Counted from the first letter of the stretch, positions 27,507 through 36,092 are shown. The stretch: DNA of 48,495 nucleotides from Arthrobacter sp. SO5 (GCF_020532805.1 NZ_MQTQ01000044.1:1-48495), one strand, 5' to 3'. A program made the numbers and translations. Notes: generated from the letters alone by a model not told the origin.

Positions 27507-27546
27507 GACGCCGGCCGGTCACCTTCTGGGGTGACCGGCCGGCGTC
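27507..27546. terminator. Bidirectional terminator between pdxS and the M3 peptidase gene
   Basis: A perfect 17-bp stem (GACGCCGGCCGGTCACC and its complement) with a 6-nt loop TTCTGG lies between two convergent genes, 21 bp from each. There is no U-tract on either side, as is common for actinobacterial terminators. Confidence 0.85.
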
Positions 27547-27565
27547 GTCGATTCCGCCCGTGGGA

Positions 27566-29578
27566 CTATTCGAGGCCGCGGCGCTTGAGCAGCGGTTCGA
27601 GTCCGGCGTCGCGGCCGCGGAACGCGCGGAACGACGCGAGGGGATCGCGGCTGTTTCCCCGGGAGAGCAGCTCCGCCCGGAAGAAGTCACCGTTGGCGCG
27701 GGTCAGTCCGCCGTTCTCCTTGAACCACTCCACCGTCTCGGCGTCCAGGACCTCACTCCAGATGTAAGAGTAGTAGCCGGCCGCGTACCAGCCCCCGGCA
27801 AAGATGTGCTGGAAGTAGCCGGTCCGGTAACGCGGCGGGATCAGGCTGTGCGCCACCCCTGCGGCCGCCAGGGCCTTGGCCTCAAACTCCAGCGCGTCCG
27901 CCGGAATCTCCGAGCCGTCCAGGACGTGCCAGGCAAGATCCAGCAGGGCGGCGCCCAGGTATTCCGTTGTGCCGAAGCCCTCACCCCAGAGGCTTGCGGC
28001 ATCGAGCTTGGCCACGACGTCCTGCGGCAGGGCCTCGCCGGTGGCGTGGTGCCGCGCGTAGTTCGCCAGCACCTCGGGCCACATAATCCACATTTCGTTG
28101 ACCTGCGAGGGGTACTCCACGAAGTCCCGCGGCACGGACGTGCCGGCCAGCCGGGGGTAGGTCACGGCGGAGAAGAGTCCGTGCAGGGCGTGGCCGAACT
28201 CGTGGAAGGTGGTGCGGAGCTCGTCCAGGGTCAGGAGCGTCGGCTCGCCCGCCGCCGGCTTGGAGATGTTCAGGTTGTTGATGACGACAGGCCGCGTCTT
28301 CAGCAGGCCGGACTGTTCGACGAGGGAGTTCATCCAGGCGCCGCCGCGCTTGGACTCCCGGGTGAAGTAGTCGCCCAGGAACAGGCCCAGCTCGGTGCCG
28401 TCGGAGTTCCGGACTTCCCAGACACGAACATCGGGGTGATAGCCGGCGAGGTCGCTGCGTTCGTGGAATGTGATGCCGTAGAGGGCGTTGGCGGCGAAGA
28501 ACACACCGTCGTTGAGGACCCGGTCCAGCTCGAAGAAGGGACGCAGGGCCTGCTCGTCCACGGCGTACCGTTCACGCTTGACCCTGGCGGAGTAGTAGGC
28601 CCAGTCCCAGGCTTCGAGCGGATGGCCGGCGATCTCGGTGAGGGCCTCGGCCTCGGCGTCGGCGTTCCGGACGGCGGCAGGGGCGAGCCGGTTCATCATG
28701 GCCTGCACGGCTTCGAAATCCGGGGCGGTCTGCTGGTCCACGCTGAGTTCGGCGAAGTTGGCGAAGCCGAGCAGGGCCGCCTTTTCGGCGCGGAGCCGGA
28801 CCATGTCCTTGACCAGCTCCAGCACGTCAAGGCTGCCGCCGGTGCTGCCCCGGCCGACGGAGGCCTCGTACAGGCGGCGGCGGACGTCCCGGTTAGCCAA
28901 AGAGGCCAGGGCGGGCTGGTTGCTCGGCTGGATGAGGGTGAGCAGGAACTTGCCCTCGTGACCGGCCGTCCGGGCGGCCTCCGCCGCGCTGGCGACGTCG
29001 TCCGGGGCCAGCCCGGCGAGCTCGGCGGGGTCGTCCAGGAGCAGGGACGCTGCCTTCATCGCTTCTTTCACGCGCTGGCCGAATTCCGTGCCGAGCCGGG
29101 AGAGATCGGCGTTGACGGCCTTGAGCCGGTCCTGGCCCGGCGCGTCGAGCTGGATCCCGGACTGGCGGAACTCCTTGAGGTACTCATCCACGAGCCGGGC
29201 GGACTCGGCGTCGAGGTCCGTCGTGTCCAGCGCGGCGAAGCGGTCGAAGAGGCCGCGGTGAAGGTAGACGGCGTCCTGGTGTGCCGAGAAGAGCGGGGAG
29301 AGGCGCGTTTCCAGCTCGCGGATTGTCTCCGTGGCGTGCGCCGAGACGAGGGTGAAAAAGGACGCCGCGGCACGGTCCAGCAGCCGTCCGGACTGCTCCA
29401 TGCTGAGGGCAGTGTTCTCGAAGCTGGCGGGCTCGGGGTTGTCCACGATCGCCTGGATCTCGGCGAGGTGCTCGGCAAGCCCGGCCTCCACGGCTTCGGC
29501 GTAGTGCGCGTCCTCGATGTCCGCGAAGGGCGGCAGGCCGAACGGCAGGGTGCTGGGGCTCAGCAGGGGATTAGTCAT
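27566..29578 (-). CDS. M3-family zinc metallopeptidase (peptidyl-dipeptidase Dcp / oligopeptidase A-like)
   Basis: A 670-residue cytoplasmic peptidase. The thermolysin-like motif TTFHEFGHALHGLFS (about residues 456-470) binds zinc through two His, and the Glu of the EYPSQVNEMW segment that follows is the third ligand. GYYSYIWSEVLDAETVEWF near the C-terminus is the M3 substrate-binding Tyr region and favours Dcp over thimet-type enzymes. No signal peptide is seen. It degrades short peptides released by other proteases. It is convergent with pdxS across a strong terminator and divergent from the CapA-like gene. Confidence 0.92.
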   Translation of the reverse strand: MTNPLLSPSTLPFGLPPFADIEDAHYAEAVEAGLAEHLAEIQAIVDNPEPASFENTALSMEQSGRLLDRAAASFFTLVSAHATETIRELETRLSPLFSAHQDAVYLHRGLFDRFAALDTTDLDAESARLVDEYLKEFRQSGIQLDAPGQDRLKAVNADLSRLGTEFGQRVKEAMKAASLLLDDPAELAGLAPDDVASAAEAARTAGHEGKFLLTLIQPSNQPALASLANRDVRRRLYEASVGRGSTGGSLDVLELVKDMVRLRAEKAALLGFANFAELSVDQQTAPDFEAVQAMMNRLAPAAVRNADAEAEALTEIAGHPLEAWDWAYYSARVKRERYAVDEQALRPFFELDRVLNDGVFFAANALYGITFHERSDLAGYHPDVRVWEVRNSDGTELGLFLGDYFTRESKRGGAWMNSLVEQSGLLKTRPVVINNLNISKPAAGEPTLLTLDELRTTFHEFGHALHGLFSAVTYPRLAGTSVPRDFVEYPSQVNEMWIMWPEVLANYARHHATGEALPQDVVAKLDAASLWGEGFGTTEYLGAALLDLAWHVLDGSEIPADALEFEAKALAAAGVAHSLIPPRYRTGYFQHIFAGGWYAAGYYSYIWSEVLDAETVEWFKENGGLTRANGDFFRAELLSRGNSRDPLASFRAFRGRDAGLEPLLKRRGLE

Positions 29579-29647
29579 GAAGTAACTCTTTCATGTCAGG
29601 GGACGCTTCTCAACGGCCCGCTGCGCGTGTTGTGACCGTCGTCACCG

Positions 29648-29653
29648 TAGGAT
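29648..29653 (+). promoter_or_regulatory. -10 element of a leaderless promoter for the CapA-like gene
   Basis: TAGGAT ends 7 nt before ATG 29661, with no ribosome-binding site. This makes ATG 29661 a better start than ATG 29652, which overlaps the hexamer. Confidence 0.5.
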
Positions 29654-29660
29654 GCTCGGT

Positions 29661-30986
29661 ATGGGGAATACCAACCAAACTTTTCGCGGACGGCTGTTGG
29701 CCGCCGCCGCCGCAACGCTGCTTGTGGTTTCGACGGCATCTTGCGGCATGATCGCCAGCGAGAACAAGAACGGCTCCAGCCCTTCGGCGGAAGAAGGCGG
29801 CACGGCGACGGCGGCGCCCGCACAGACGCCGTCGGGCACGCCGGGCACGCCGGGCACGACGACGGGCACGCCGAGCACGCCGGGCGCGACTCCGACGCCG
29901 GACGCGACGCCGGACGCGGCACCGACGCCGGGGAAGGGACCCGCCTGCGCGGCGGTCCGCTGTACCTCCGTACTGGTCACCGGAGACATGCTGGTCAATG
30001 CCCAGCTCTGGGAGCAGGCGCGTGCGGACGCACTGGCCGCCGGGGCCAAAGGGCTGGATTTCGGTCCGCTGCTGGAGGGCCAGCGGAAGTACCTCGAAAA
30101 GAGCGACCTCGCGATCTGCCACCAGGAGACCCCGGTGGCCGGACCGACCGGGCCCTTCTCGGCGTATCCCTCCTTCAACGTTCCTCCGCAGATCACCACA
30201 GCAGCCCAGCAGGTGGGCTACCAGGCGTGCACCTCGGCGAGCAACCACACCATTGACCGGGGGACCGCCGGGCTGGTCCGGACCCTGGATGCCCTTGACG
30301 CCGCCGGGCTGCAGCACACGGGGTCGTACCGGACCGAGGCCGACTCACAGGGGGTCCTCATCCTGCAGACTGCGGCGGCAAAGATCGCCGTCATCGAGGG
30401 AACCTACGGCCTCAACGGCCAGGTGCCCGAGGCGGCCTGGCAGGTGGACATGCTCGATGCCGCGGCCATGATTGCCAAGGCGAAGAAGGCCCGGGCACTC
30501 GGCGCGGACATTGTCCTCGGCGTCATGCACGCCGGTGAGGAGTACTCGAGTGTGCCCAACGCGCAGCAGCGGGACGTCGCCCACGCCCTCGTCGACAGCG
30601 GGCAGTTCACCATGATCTACGGCCACCACACGCATTCGGTGCTGCCGATCGAGCACTACAAGGGCACGTGGATCGCCTACGGGCTGGGCAACGGCATCAC
30701 CGAGCTGTCTCCGGGCTATGCGGTGAACAACGAGGGCCTGCTGGTCCGGGCGCAGTTCAGCCAGGACAAGGCGGGCACGTGGACAGCCGCGGACCTGGCG
30801 TGGGCGCCGTCGGTCATGGTCCGCGGACCCTACCGCTGGTGCTCCGCGGCCGCCGATGCCCCGCAGGGACCCTGCGCGGGTGCCGCCGCCGACGCGGCCA
30901 CGCGTCTGCGCACCAAAACTGTCGTGGAGTCGATGGGCGCTGCCACGGCAGGCGCCCACGAGCTGCTGATCACGAAGGAGGGGTAG
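29661..30986 (+). CDS. CapA-family (PgsA-like) putative lipoprotein
   Basis: About 441 residues. An N-terminal signal segment (RLLAAAAATLLVVSTASC) ends in a Cys that could be lipidated, though Thr replaces the usual Leu at -3. A Thr/Pro/Gly-rich linker follows (about residues 45-95, encoded by imperfect GGCACGCCG-type repeats). The catalytic domain has CapA metallophosphatase-fold motifs: VTGDMLVN, SASNHTIDRG and YGHHTHSV. CapA proteins take part in poly-gamma-glutamate or related polymer export, but no capB/C is present here, so the substrate is unknown. It is followed 2 nt later by an alpha/beta hydrolase gene and is probably in one operon with it. Confidence 0.82.
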   Translation: MGNTNQTFRGRLLAAAAATLLVVSTASCGMIASENKNGSSPSAEEGGTATAAPAQTPSGTPGTPGTTTGTPSTPGATPTPDATPDAAPTPGKGPACAAVRCTSVLVTGDMLVNAQLWEQARADALAAGAKGLDFGPLLEGQRKYLEKSDLAICHQETPVAGPTGPFSAYPSFNVPPQITTAAQQVGYQACTSASNHTIDRGTAGLVRTLDALDAAGLQHTGSYRTEADSQGVLILQTAAAKIAVIEGTYGLNGQVPEAAWQVDMLDAAAMIAKAKKARALGADIVLGVMHAGEEYSSVPNAQQRDVAHALVDSGQFTMIYGHHTHSVLPIEHYKGTWIAYGLGNGITELSPGYAVNNEGLLVRAQFSQDKAGTWTAADLAWAPSVMVRGPYRWCSAAADAPQGPCAGAAADAATRLRTKTVVESMGAATAGAHELLITKEG

Positions 30987-30988
30987 CC

Positions 30989-31882
30989 ATGGCGCCCCTT
31001 GACCCCCTTGATCCCCTTGACCCCCTTGATCCCCTGGATGCCCTGGCCGCACGACGGCGGAACGTCGACGTGCGCGGGGCCCGGCTGGCCGTCTTCGAGT
31101 ACGGCCGGCAGCCCGCTGCCGGTGTGCCGACCCTGCTGCTGGTGCACGGCTACCCCGATGACCACCGGGTGTTCCTCCCCGCCATCGCCGAGCTCTCGAC
31201 GACACACCACGTGGTCGCCTACGACACGCGCAACGCTGGCGCATCCGTCATCGTCGGCAGCCCGGGGGACTTCGGCCTGGCCACGCTGGTGGACGACGTC
31301 TTTGCGGTCCTGGAGGCCGTCGGCGCTTCGGCGGTGCACCTGGTGGGCCACGACTGGGGATCGATCCAGGGCTGGGCCGCCGTGCAGGATCCGCGCGCCG
31401 CCGCGCTGATCAGCCGGTACACCAGTATTTCCGGTCCGGACCTGCGCCACTTCTCGCGCTGGGTTCGCTCCCGGTACCGGAGCCCGCGGGCCTGGCGCCA
31501 GTTGGCCGGGCAGCTGCTGCGCAGCTGGTACATCGGCGCCTTCCTGCTCCCGGTGCTGCCGGAGGCCGCCTGGCGGCTGTTCCTCACCCGGCGGTACGCG
31601 CAGGTGGCGAAGCGCGACGTCGGCGACGACCCGGTCCGCGGACTGGCCCTCTACCGGAGCAACATGTTCGCCGCCCGGAGGTGGCCGGCGGCAGCGCGGG
31701 TGGCGATGCCGGTGCAGGTGGTGGTGCCGAGCCGGGACCCGTTCCTGTCGCCGGATCTGGTGGATGGCCTCGAAACCTGGGTGGACCACCTGACCGTGGT
31801 GCCGGTGGACGCGGGCCACTGGTGGCCGGCGACCCGGCCCGCGGAATTCGCGGCGCTGTTGCGGAACGCCGGCGCCGGATGA
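30989..31882 (+). CDS. Alpha/beta hydrolase (epoxide-hydrolase/haloalkane-dehalogenase-like)
   Basis: A 297-residue hydrolase. LLLVHGYPDDHRVF is the oxyanion-hole region, VHLVGHDWGSIQGWAAV the nucleophile elbow with Asp rather than Ser, and VDAGHWWPATRP holds the catalytic His. The Asp nucleophile points to epoxide hydrolases or haloalkane dehalogenases; the substrate is not known. AAGGAGG 7 nt before ATG 30989 is a strong ribosome-binding site lying over the end of the CapA-like gene. The N-terminus is a five-fold Pro-Leu-Asp repeat (residues 3-17) from a 9-bp tandem repeat, unusual for the family. Confidence 0.87.
   Translation: MAPLDPLDPLDPLDPLDALAARRRNVDVRGARLAVFEYGRQPAAGVPTLLLVHGYPDDHRVFLPAIAELSTTHHVVAYDTRNAGASVIVGSPGDFGLATLVDDVFAVLEAVGASAVHLVGHDWGSIQGWAAVQDPRAAALISRYTSISGPDLRHFSRWVRSRYRSPRAWRQLAGQLLRSWYIGAFLLPVLPEAAWRLFLTRRYAQVAKRDVGDDPVRGLALYRSNMFAARRWPAAARVAMPVQVVVPSRDPFLSPDLVDGLETWVDHLTVVPVDAGHWWPATRPAEFAALLRNAGAG
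30995..31039 (+). repeat. In-frame 9-bp tandem repeat encoding (Pro-Leu-Asp)5
   Basis: Five units CCCCTTGAC/T (the last is CCCCTGGAT), with an 18-bp higher-order pattern because C and T alternate at the last base. It starts two codons after the hydrolase ATG. Copy changes would keep the frame and only alter the length of the N-terminus. Confidence 0.9.
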
Positions 31883-31886
31883 CGGC

Positions 31887-31958
31887 GGCGCCGATCAGGA
31901 AATCTGCAGGCGCCGATCGGGAAATCCGCAGGCGCCGATCGGGAAATCTGTAGGCGCC
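31887..31958. repeat. Three 22-bp tandem repeats between convergent genes
   Basis: Three copies (31887-31908, 31909-31930, 31931-31952) starting GGCGCCGATC and containing GGAAATC, plus a fourth GGCGCC at 31953-31958. They differ at only three positions. The array fills most of the 89-bp gap between the hydrolase gene and the convergent methyltransferase gene, a place where a terminator would be expected. Confidence 0.92.
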
Positions 31959-31971
31959 GGGCTCAATGCGG

Positions 31972-32808
31972 CTAGGGCGTGGCGAAAATGTCGGAGTGGC
32001 CGATCGTGGCGTGGCCCGGCTCCCGGCGGACGGCAAGCCAGTCGGCGGCTTCCTCCGCTGTAAGGTCCTTGGTCTCCTGCGCGGCAGCGGCGATGCCGGT
32101 GGCGAGTTCGCCCCGGAGGCCCGAGTCCTCCGGTCCGAGCAGCCAGGGTGAGCCGGCGGTGTGCACGGCATACCCGCGCGCCGCGAGCAGCCCGGCCAGC
32201 ACAGCCGATGCCCGCGGACCGGTCGCCGGGCCGAAGCCCTTGTCCCACTGCTGATGGCTGTTGAACGCGCGCAGCACACGCCCGTCCTGAGGGTGGGCCG
32301 GCTGCCATTCCTGCCGGCCGTCGTAGCTCAGGACGGTGTAGAGCGGCAGCCCGGCCGCGCTGAGGGCAGCCGTGAAAAGTTCCAGCCAGGGCTCCGAAAC
32401 CAGGTCGAACAGTGCGGCGGCCGTGACAAGATCCGGAGCCGGCGTCAACACTTGCGTGAGCTCGCGGGTGAGGTCAGCCTCGGCGAAGCTGACGTCGATG
32501 CGCTTGTTGTCCTTGCGGAGCCGAAGGAGGGCGCCCTCGGACCGGCTGTCGTCAGCCCAATCGACCAGGCGTTCCCGGGCCCAGGTCAACAGCTGAGCGT
32601 CGTAGTCCACCAGCCGCCAGGACTGGTGGTCCGGCAGGAACTGCGCGGTGCCCCGCAGGTTGGACCCGGAACCGCAGCCCAGATCCACCACGCTGACATG
32701 CGCGCGTGCCGCGAAATGGGCAGCCATTTGCTGTGCCAGAGCCGAGTCCCGGGCCCGGTGGTCGGCCGGTTCGCGCAGGTCCAGCCACTCGGGGCTGAAG
32801 CCGCTCAT
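31972..32808 (-). CDS. Class I SAM-dependent methyltransferase
   Basis: A 278-residue protein. VSVVDLGCGSGSNLRGTAQFL (about residues 38-58) is motif I for SAM binding; WRLVDYDAQLL is the acidic motif II and DLVTAAALFDLVSEPWLELF the post-motif region. The substrate is unknown. Its start overlaps the glycosyltransferase stop by 4 nt (ATGA), so the two are translationally coupled and probably act on the same glycoconjugate or small molecule. In other actinobacteria such pairs sit near a pterin-synthase-like gene, but that context is not present here. Confidence 0.85.
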   Translation of the reverse strand: MSGFSPEWLDLREPADHRARDSALAQQMAAHFAARAHVSVVDLGCGSGSNLRGTAQFLPDHQSWRLVDYDAQLLTWARERLVDWADDSRSEGALLRLRKDNKRIDVSFAEADLTRELTQVLTPAPDLVTAAALFDLVSEPWLELFTAALSAAGLPLYTVLSYDGRQEWQPAHPQDGRVLRAFNSHQQWDKGFGPATGPRASAVLAGLLAARGYAVHTAGSPWLLGPEDSGLRGELATGIAAAAQETKDLTAEEAADWLAVRREPGHATIGHSDIFATP

Positions 32809-33905
32809 GCCGCGTGCTCCGGGAGCGACCGGGCCACGGCCCGCACGAGGTCAGCGACTCGACCGGCCGTGTCCTGCCAGGGCGGCAGAGCCCGGCCGGC
32901 GGCCCAGGAGCGCTCCCCAAGGTCGGCGAGGCGCTGCGGAACGGTCAAGAGCGAACGGACGGCGTTGCCGAGCGCGGGCGCGTCGCCGGGCGGGACCTTG
33001 ATAGCCGCGCCGTCCGGCACCGTCTCGGCAGCGGCCCCGCCGGTGGTGCAGACGATCGGCAGGCCGTGGGACATGGCCTCCGCCAACGCCATGCCGTAGC
33101 CCTCGTAGAGGGAGGGCATGAGGAAGACGTCGCTGGAGTGGTAGGCGGCTTCGAGCTCATCTGCCGTGAGGACGCCGGCAAAAGTGACCCTGCCGGCAAG
33201 GCCGTGGGCCTTCACGGCGGCGGCCACGCGGGCGTGCTCGCCCGGCACCCGGTCGGTCTCGCCGACGATGGTGAGGTGCCAGTCCAGATCAGTCAGCCGG
33301 GAGAGTGCCGAGGCGAGGACGCCATAGGCTTTGCGCGGCGAGACCGACCCGACGCAGAGCAGTTCTGCCCCGCGCGTGCGGCCGGAGCCTTCTGCACGGC
33401 GTGCCGGACGTGTCCCCGGACAGGCGGTGGTGATCTTCCCGGCCGGGACGCCGAAGTCGCGAGTCAGGGTCCGGGCCGTCGAGGCGCTGGTGGCAATCAC
33501 GTGCGCAGCGCATGCCAGGGCGTGGCGTTCGGTTCCCTCCAGCAGCCGGCGTTGATCCTCCCCGAGTCCGGATTCCAGTGCCAGCGGATGGTGAACCAGG
33601 GCTATGACCTGATGGCCGGTCCCGTTCCCCAAGGTCTCGAGCAACGTGTCCGGGAACGCCCCGTACGCGAGTCCGTCCACCAGGACCGTGGTCCGGTCCC
33701 GAAGCGATGCGAGCAGCCGCCTGGTTTCTTCAACGTCAGCCGCCGTGGGAGACGGCCACGAGCCCGGGAGCTGAAGGTGCCGAACCCGGATTCCGGAGCC
33801 CGGCAGGTGGGCCAGGAGGCTGCGGTCGTAGGCGTAGCCGCCGGTGGGCGCTGACAGGTCGCCCGGGATGGCGAAAACCAGTTCGGGATCTGGAGGGGCA
33901 ACCAT
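32805..33905 (-). CDS. GT4-family glycosyltransferase
   Basis: A 366-residue GT-B glycosyltransferase. Near the N-terminus is GDLSAPTGGYAYDRSLLAHL, an acceptor-side loop. ELLCVGSVSPRKAYGVLASAL begins the donor domain, and VFLMPSLYEGYGMALAEAMSHGLPIVCTTGG is the EX7E motif of GT4 retaining enzymes. The donor sugar and acceptor are unknown. ATG 33905 has AGGGAG 8 nt upstream and matches the start of family sequence; the frame open to 33968 is not used. It forms a two-gene operon with the methyltransferase. The 96 bp upstream hold the likely promoter but no clear elements. Confidence 0.87.
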   Translation of the reverse strand: MVAPPDPELVFAIPGDLSAPTGGYAYDRSLLAHLPGSGIRVRHLQLPGSWPSPTAADVEETRRLLASLRDRTTVLVDGLAYGAFPDTLLETLGNGTGHQVIALVHHPLALESGLGEDQRRLLEGTERHALACAAHVIATSASTARTLTRDFGVPAGKITTACPGTRPARRAEGSGRTRGAELLCVGSVSPRKAYGVLASALSRLTDLDWHLTIVGETDRVPGEHARVAAAVKAHGLAGRVTFAGVLTADELEAAYHSSDVFLMPSLYEGYGMALAEAMSHGLPIVCTTGGAAAETVPDGAAIKVPPGDAPALGNAVRSLLTVPQRLADLGERSWAAGRALPPWQDTAGRVADLVRAVARSLPEHAA

Positions 33906-34001
33906 GGCGGACTCCCTGTTCGAGCAACGGATAAGCGACAGACCGCGGCTGGGGCCCGCGGGACCCATGCTACCCGGATACCTCGCGCAGCGGCACGGGC
34001 G

Positions 34002-34799
34002 TCAGCGCGGCCGGCGGCCCGCGTGTTTCCGGGCGAGGTCCGCGTAGGAGTCGTCCGGGGCGCCGGGGGAGAAGCTGCCGTATTTGCGGTCGACGGCAGT
34101 CTTGATCAGGAAGTCCGCCAGGGCCGGGTTCTTCGGCAGTAGCGAGCCGTGGAGGTAGCTCGCGACGATGTTGCGGTAGCGGGCTCCTTCCTGGCCGTCG
34201 TTGCTGTTGTTGCCGGTGCCCTTGGCAGTGGTTCCCAGCGGCGAGACGCCCGGACCCAGGGTGGTCTGGCCGCTGTGGTTCTCGTAGCCCAGGACGGTGC
34301 CGAACTCGGACGAGGACACGGCGACGTTGCCGATCAGCCGCTCGTCGGTCCCGTGGGTTTCCACATCCAGGATGCCGATCCCCGGGATGACGGACCCCGT
34401 CCGGGTCTTGAAGAACTTCCCGAACAGCTGGTACAGGCCGCAGATCACCAGCATGGGGGTGCCGTCCTCGGCCAGGTCCTTCAGGACTGACTCCCGCGAC
34501 AGCAGGTCATCCTGGATGACCAGTTGGCCGCTGTCCTGACCGCCCCCGCCCACAATCAGGTCGACGTCGGCGGGGAATTCGTCGCCGACGTTGTACTCAA
34601 GCAGTTCCGGGGTGTAGCCGTGCCAGCGCAGGCGCTGGGCAAGGACCAGGGCGTTGCCCCAATCGCCGTAGATGTTCATGTCCCGCGGGTACAGCTGCAG
34701 GACCCGGATGGTTCCCTTGCTGGGGGCGGCGGAGTCCTCCGGTGGCAGTTCGTGCCCGTAGGATGCCGTGTTCGCATTTTCTTCGGGACGGGGGGTCAT
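34002..34799 (-). CDS. gatD: Lipid II isoglutaminyl synthase, glutamine amidotransferase subunit GatD
   Basis: A 265-residue class I glutamine amidotransferase-like protein. MLVICGLYQLFGKFF holds the catalytic Cys (C120), and VASYLHGSLLPKNP the His (H217). VGGGGQDSGQLVI is typical of GatD/CobQ-like proteins. It supplies ammonia to MurT, which amidates D-Glu to D-iGln in the peptidoglycan stem peptide on lipid II. An N-terminal extension of about 28 residues is longer than in Staphylococcus. The start overlaps the murT stop as ATGA, the usual murT-gatD arrangement. Confidence 0.93.
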   Translation of the reverse strand: MTPRPEENANTASYGHELPPEDSAAPSKGTIRVLQLYPRDMNIYGDWGNALVLAQRLRWHGYTPELLEYNVGDEFPADVDLIVGGGGQDSGQLVIQDDLLSRESVLKDLAEDGTPMLVICGLYQLFGKFFKTRTGSVIPGIGILDVETHGTDERLIGNVAVSSSEFGTVLGYENHSGQTTLGPGVSPLGTTAKGTGNNSNDGQEGARYRNIVASYLHGSLLPKNPALADFLIKTAVDRKYGSFSPGAPDDSYADLARKHAGRRPR

Positions 34800-36085
34800 G
34801 AGACCACCTCCACTGTGGTGATTTTGGCGAGCTCGCGGCGGATGGCCAGCATGGCGGTATAGGTGCAGAATATCCGTTTGGGCTTGTCCCTTGCCCCGCT
34901 GATGAACGTGGCCAGGGCAGCCGGGATCTCGGTGTTGACTCCGCCGATCACGACGTCGTCGTACTGCAGGCGCAGGGCCATGTCGTAGGCCCGGGAGCCG
35001 GTCAGCTGGTCCACCCCGCCGTCGCGGAGGGTGTCGAACTCAACGTCCCAGAGCCAGGACATGTCCCGGCCGTCGGCGTAGTTGTCGTTGATCGCGATCA
35101 TCGTGGCGTAGCCCGCCGCCGGGAAGGATTTGAGGCCAAGCCGGAAGCCGCTGGGGTTCTTCACGAGGACAAGGTCCAGCGGCAGGCCGTCAACCACCAG
35201 GCTCTCGCCGCGGCCGAAAGCCGGTGCCACCTGGGCCAGGGCCTTCAGCAGGCCGTCGTTGTCCGCAACCTGCCCGTCCCGTACCGCAATGGCGCGGGCC
35301 AGGGTCAGCGCCGCGGCGGCGTTGAAGATGTTGTAGACACCGCGGAGCAACATCGGCGTGGTGGCCGTGACGCCGTCGTACTCAAAGTCCGCATCCGCGG
35401 CGCCCACCCGCCGGAGGACGACGTCGGCGTGCGGCTTCGCGGGGGCCGGCGGCACCGGGCTGCCGGGGGCGGCCCGCATTTCGTCGTCGTTCGGGAAGGT
35501 GCTCAGCAGGGAGTCATCCAGGCCGAAGTACAGGACGTCGGGACCGTTGAGAGTTTCCGCGATCCGGGCGACGCGCGGGTCTTCGCGGTTCAGGACGACG
35601 GTCCCCGTGGTTTTGGCTGCGATGTGCTGCAGCAGCTGAGCGGTCTTGTCGATCTCGCCAAACCGGTCCAGCTGGTCCCGCAGGACGTTGAGCAGGAGGC
35701 TGTAGCGCGGCGGCACCTGGTGGACGAAATGCACGGCGTGCGCCTCATCCAGCTCCAGGATGGCGACATCCGCGTCGAGCCGGCCCCGCCAGTCCACTTC
35801 GCCGAGCAGCGCCGCGGCCACACCGCGGGTGAAGTTGCTGCCGGTGCGGTTGGTGAAGACCTTCAGGCCCTGGCTCTCGAGCAGTTCCACCACCATCTTC
35901 GTGGTGGTCGTCTTGCCGTTGGTGCCGCTGACGACGGCGACGCCGTGCGGCAGCGTGGACAGTGTCCTGCGCATGAAGCCGGGGTCGATCTTTTCGACGA
36001 CGAGCCCGGGAAGGGCAGAGCCTCCGCCCCGGAGCCGGGAGACCCGGCGGACGAGCTTGCCGAGCGGAATGCTGAAGTAAAACAT
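34796..36085 (-). CDS. murT: Lipid II isoglutaminyl synthase, Mur ligase subunit MurT
   Basis: A 429-residue Mur-ligase-like protein. VVSGTNGKTTTTKMV is the ATP P-loop (about 52-66), NRTGSNFTRGV and ELDEAHAV are Mur ligase motifs, and the C-terminal MurT domain has WLWDVEFDTL and YDDVVIGGVN. With GatD it converts lipid II D-Glu to D-iGln at the membrane. The middle domain lacks the four-cysteine zinc ribbon seen in some Firmicute MurT proteins; only one Cys occurs, near the C-terminus, and a Pro/Ala-rich stretch (PGSPVPPAPAKPH) lies in that place. The ATG is 7 nt after TATATT on the same strand, fitting a leaderless promoter. Confidence 0.93.
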   Translation of the reverse strand: MFYFSIPLGKLVRRVSRLRGGGSALPGLVVEKIDPGFMRRTLSTLPHGVAVVSGTNGKTTTTKMVVELLESQGLKVFTNRTGSNFTRGVAAALLGEVDWRGRLDADVAILELDEAHAVHFVHQVPPRYSLLLNVLRDQLDRFGEIDKTAQLLQHIAAKTTGTVVLNREDPRVARIAETLNGPDVLYFGLDDSLLSTFPNDDEMRAAPGSPVPPAPAKPHADVVLRRVGAADADFEYDGVTATTPMLLRGVYNIFNAAAALTLARAIAVRDGQVADNDGLLKALAQVAPAFGRGESLVVDGLPLDLVLVKNPSGFRLGLKSFPAAGYATMIAINDNYADGRDMSWLWDVEFDTLRDGGVDQLTGSRAYDMALRLQYDDVVIGGVNTEIPAALATFISGARDKPKRIFCTYTAMLAIRRELAKITTVEVVS

Positions 36086-36092
36086 GCTTCGT

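Noticed and set aside
27560..29635. 691-codon open frame on the plus strand
   Set aside because: Antisense to the M3 peptidase gene, whose HEFGH motif and family-wide sequence are unmistakable.
29826..29935. GGCACGCCG-type repeats considered as a regulatory array or CRISPR-like structure
   Set aside because: They are irregular, inside the CapA-like gene, and simply encode its Thr/Pro/Gly-rich linker.
31887..31958. 22-bp repeats considered as a minimal CRISPR
   Set aside because: The units are directly adjacent with no spacers and there are no cas genes.
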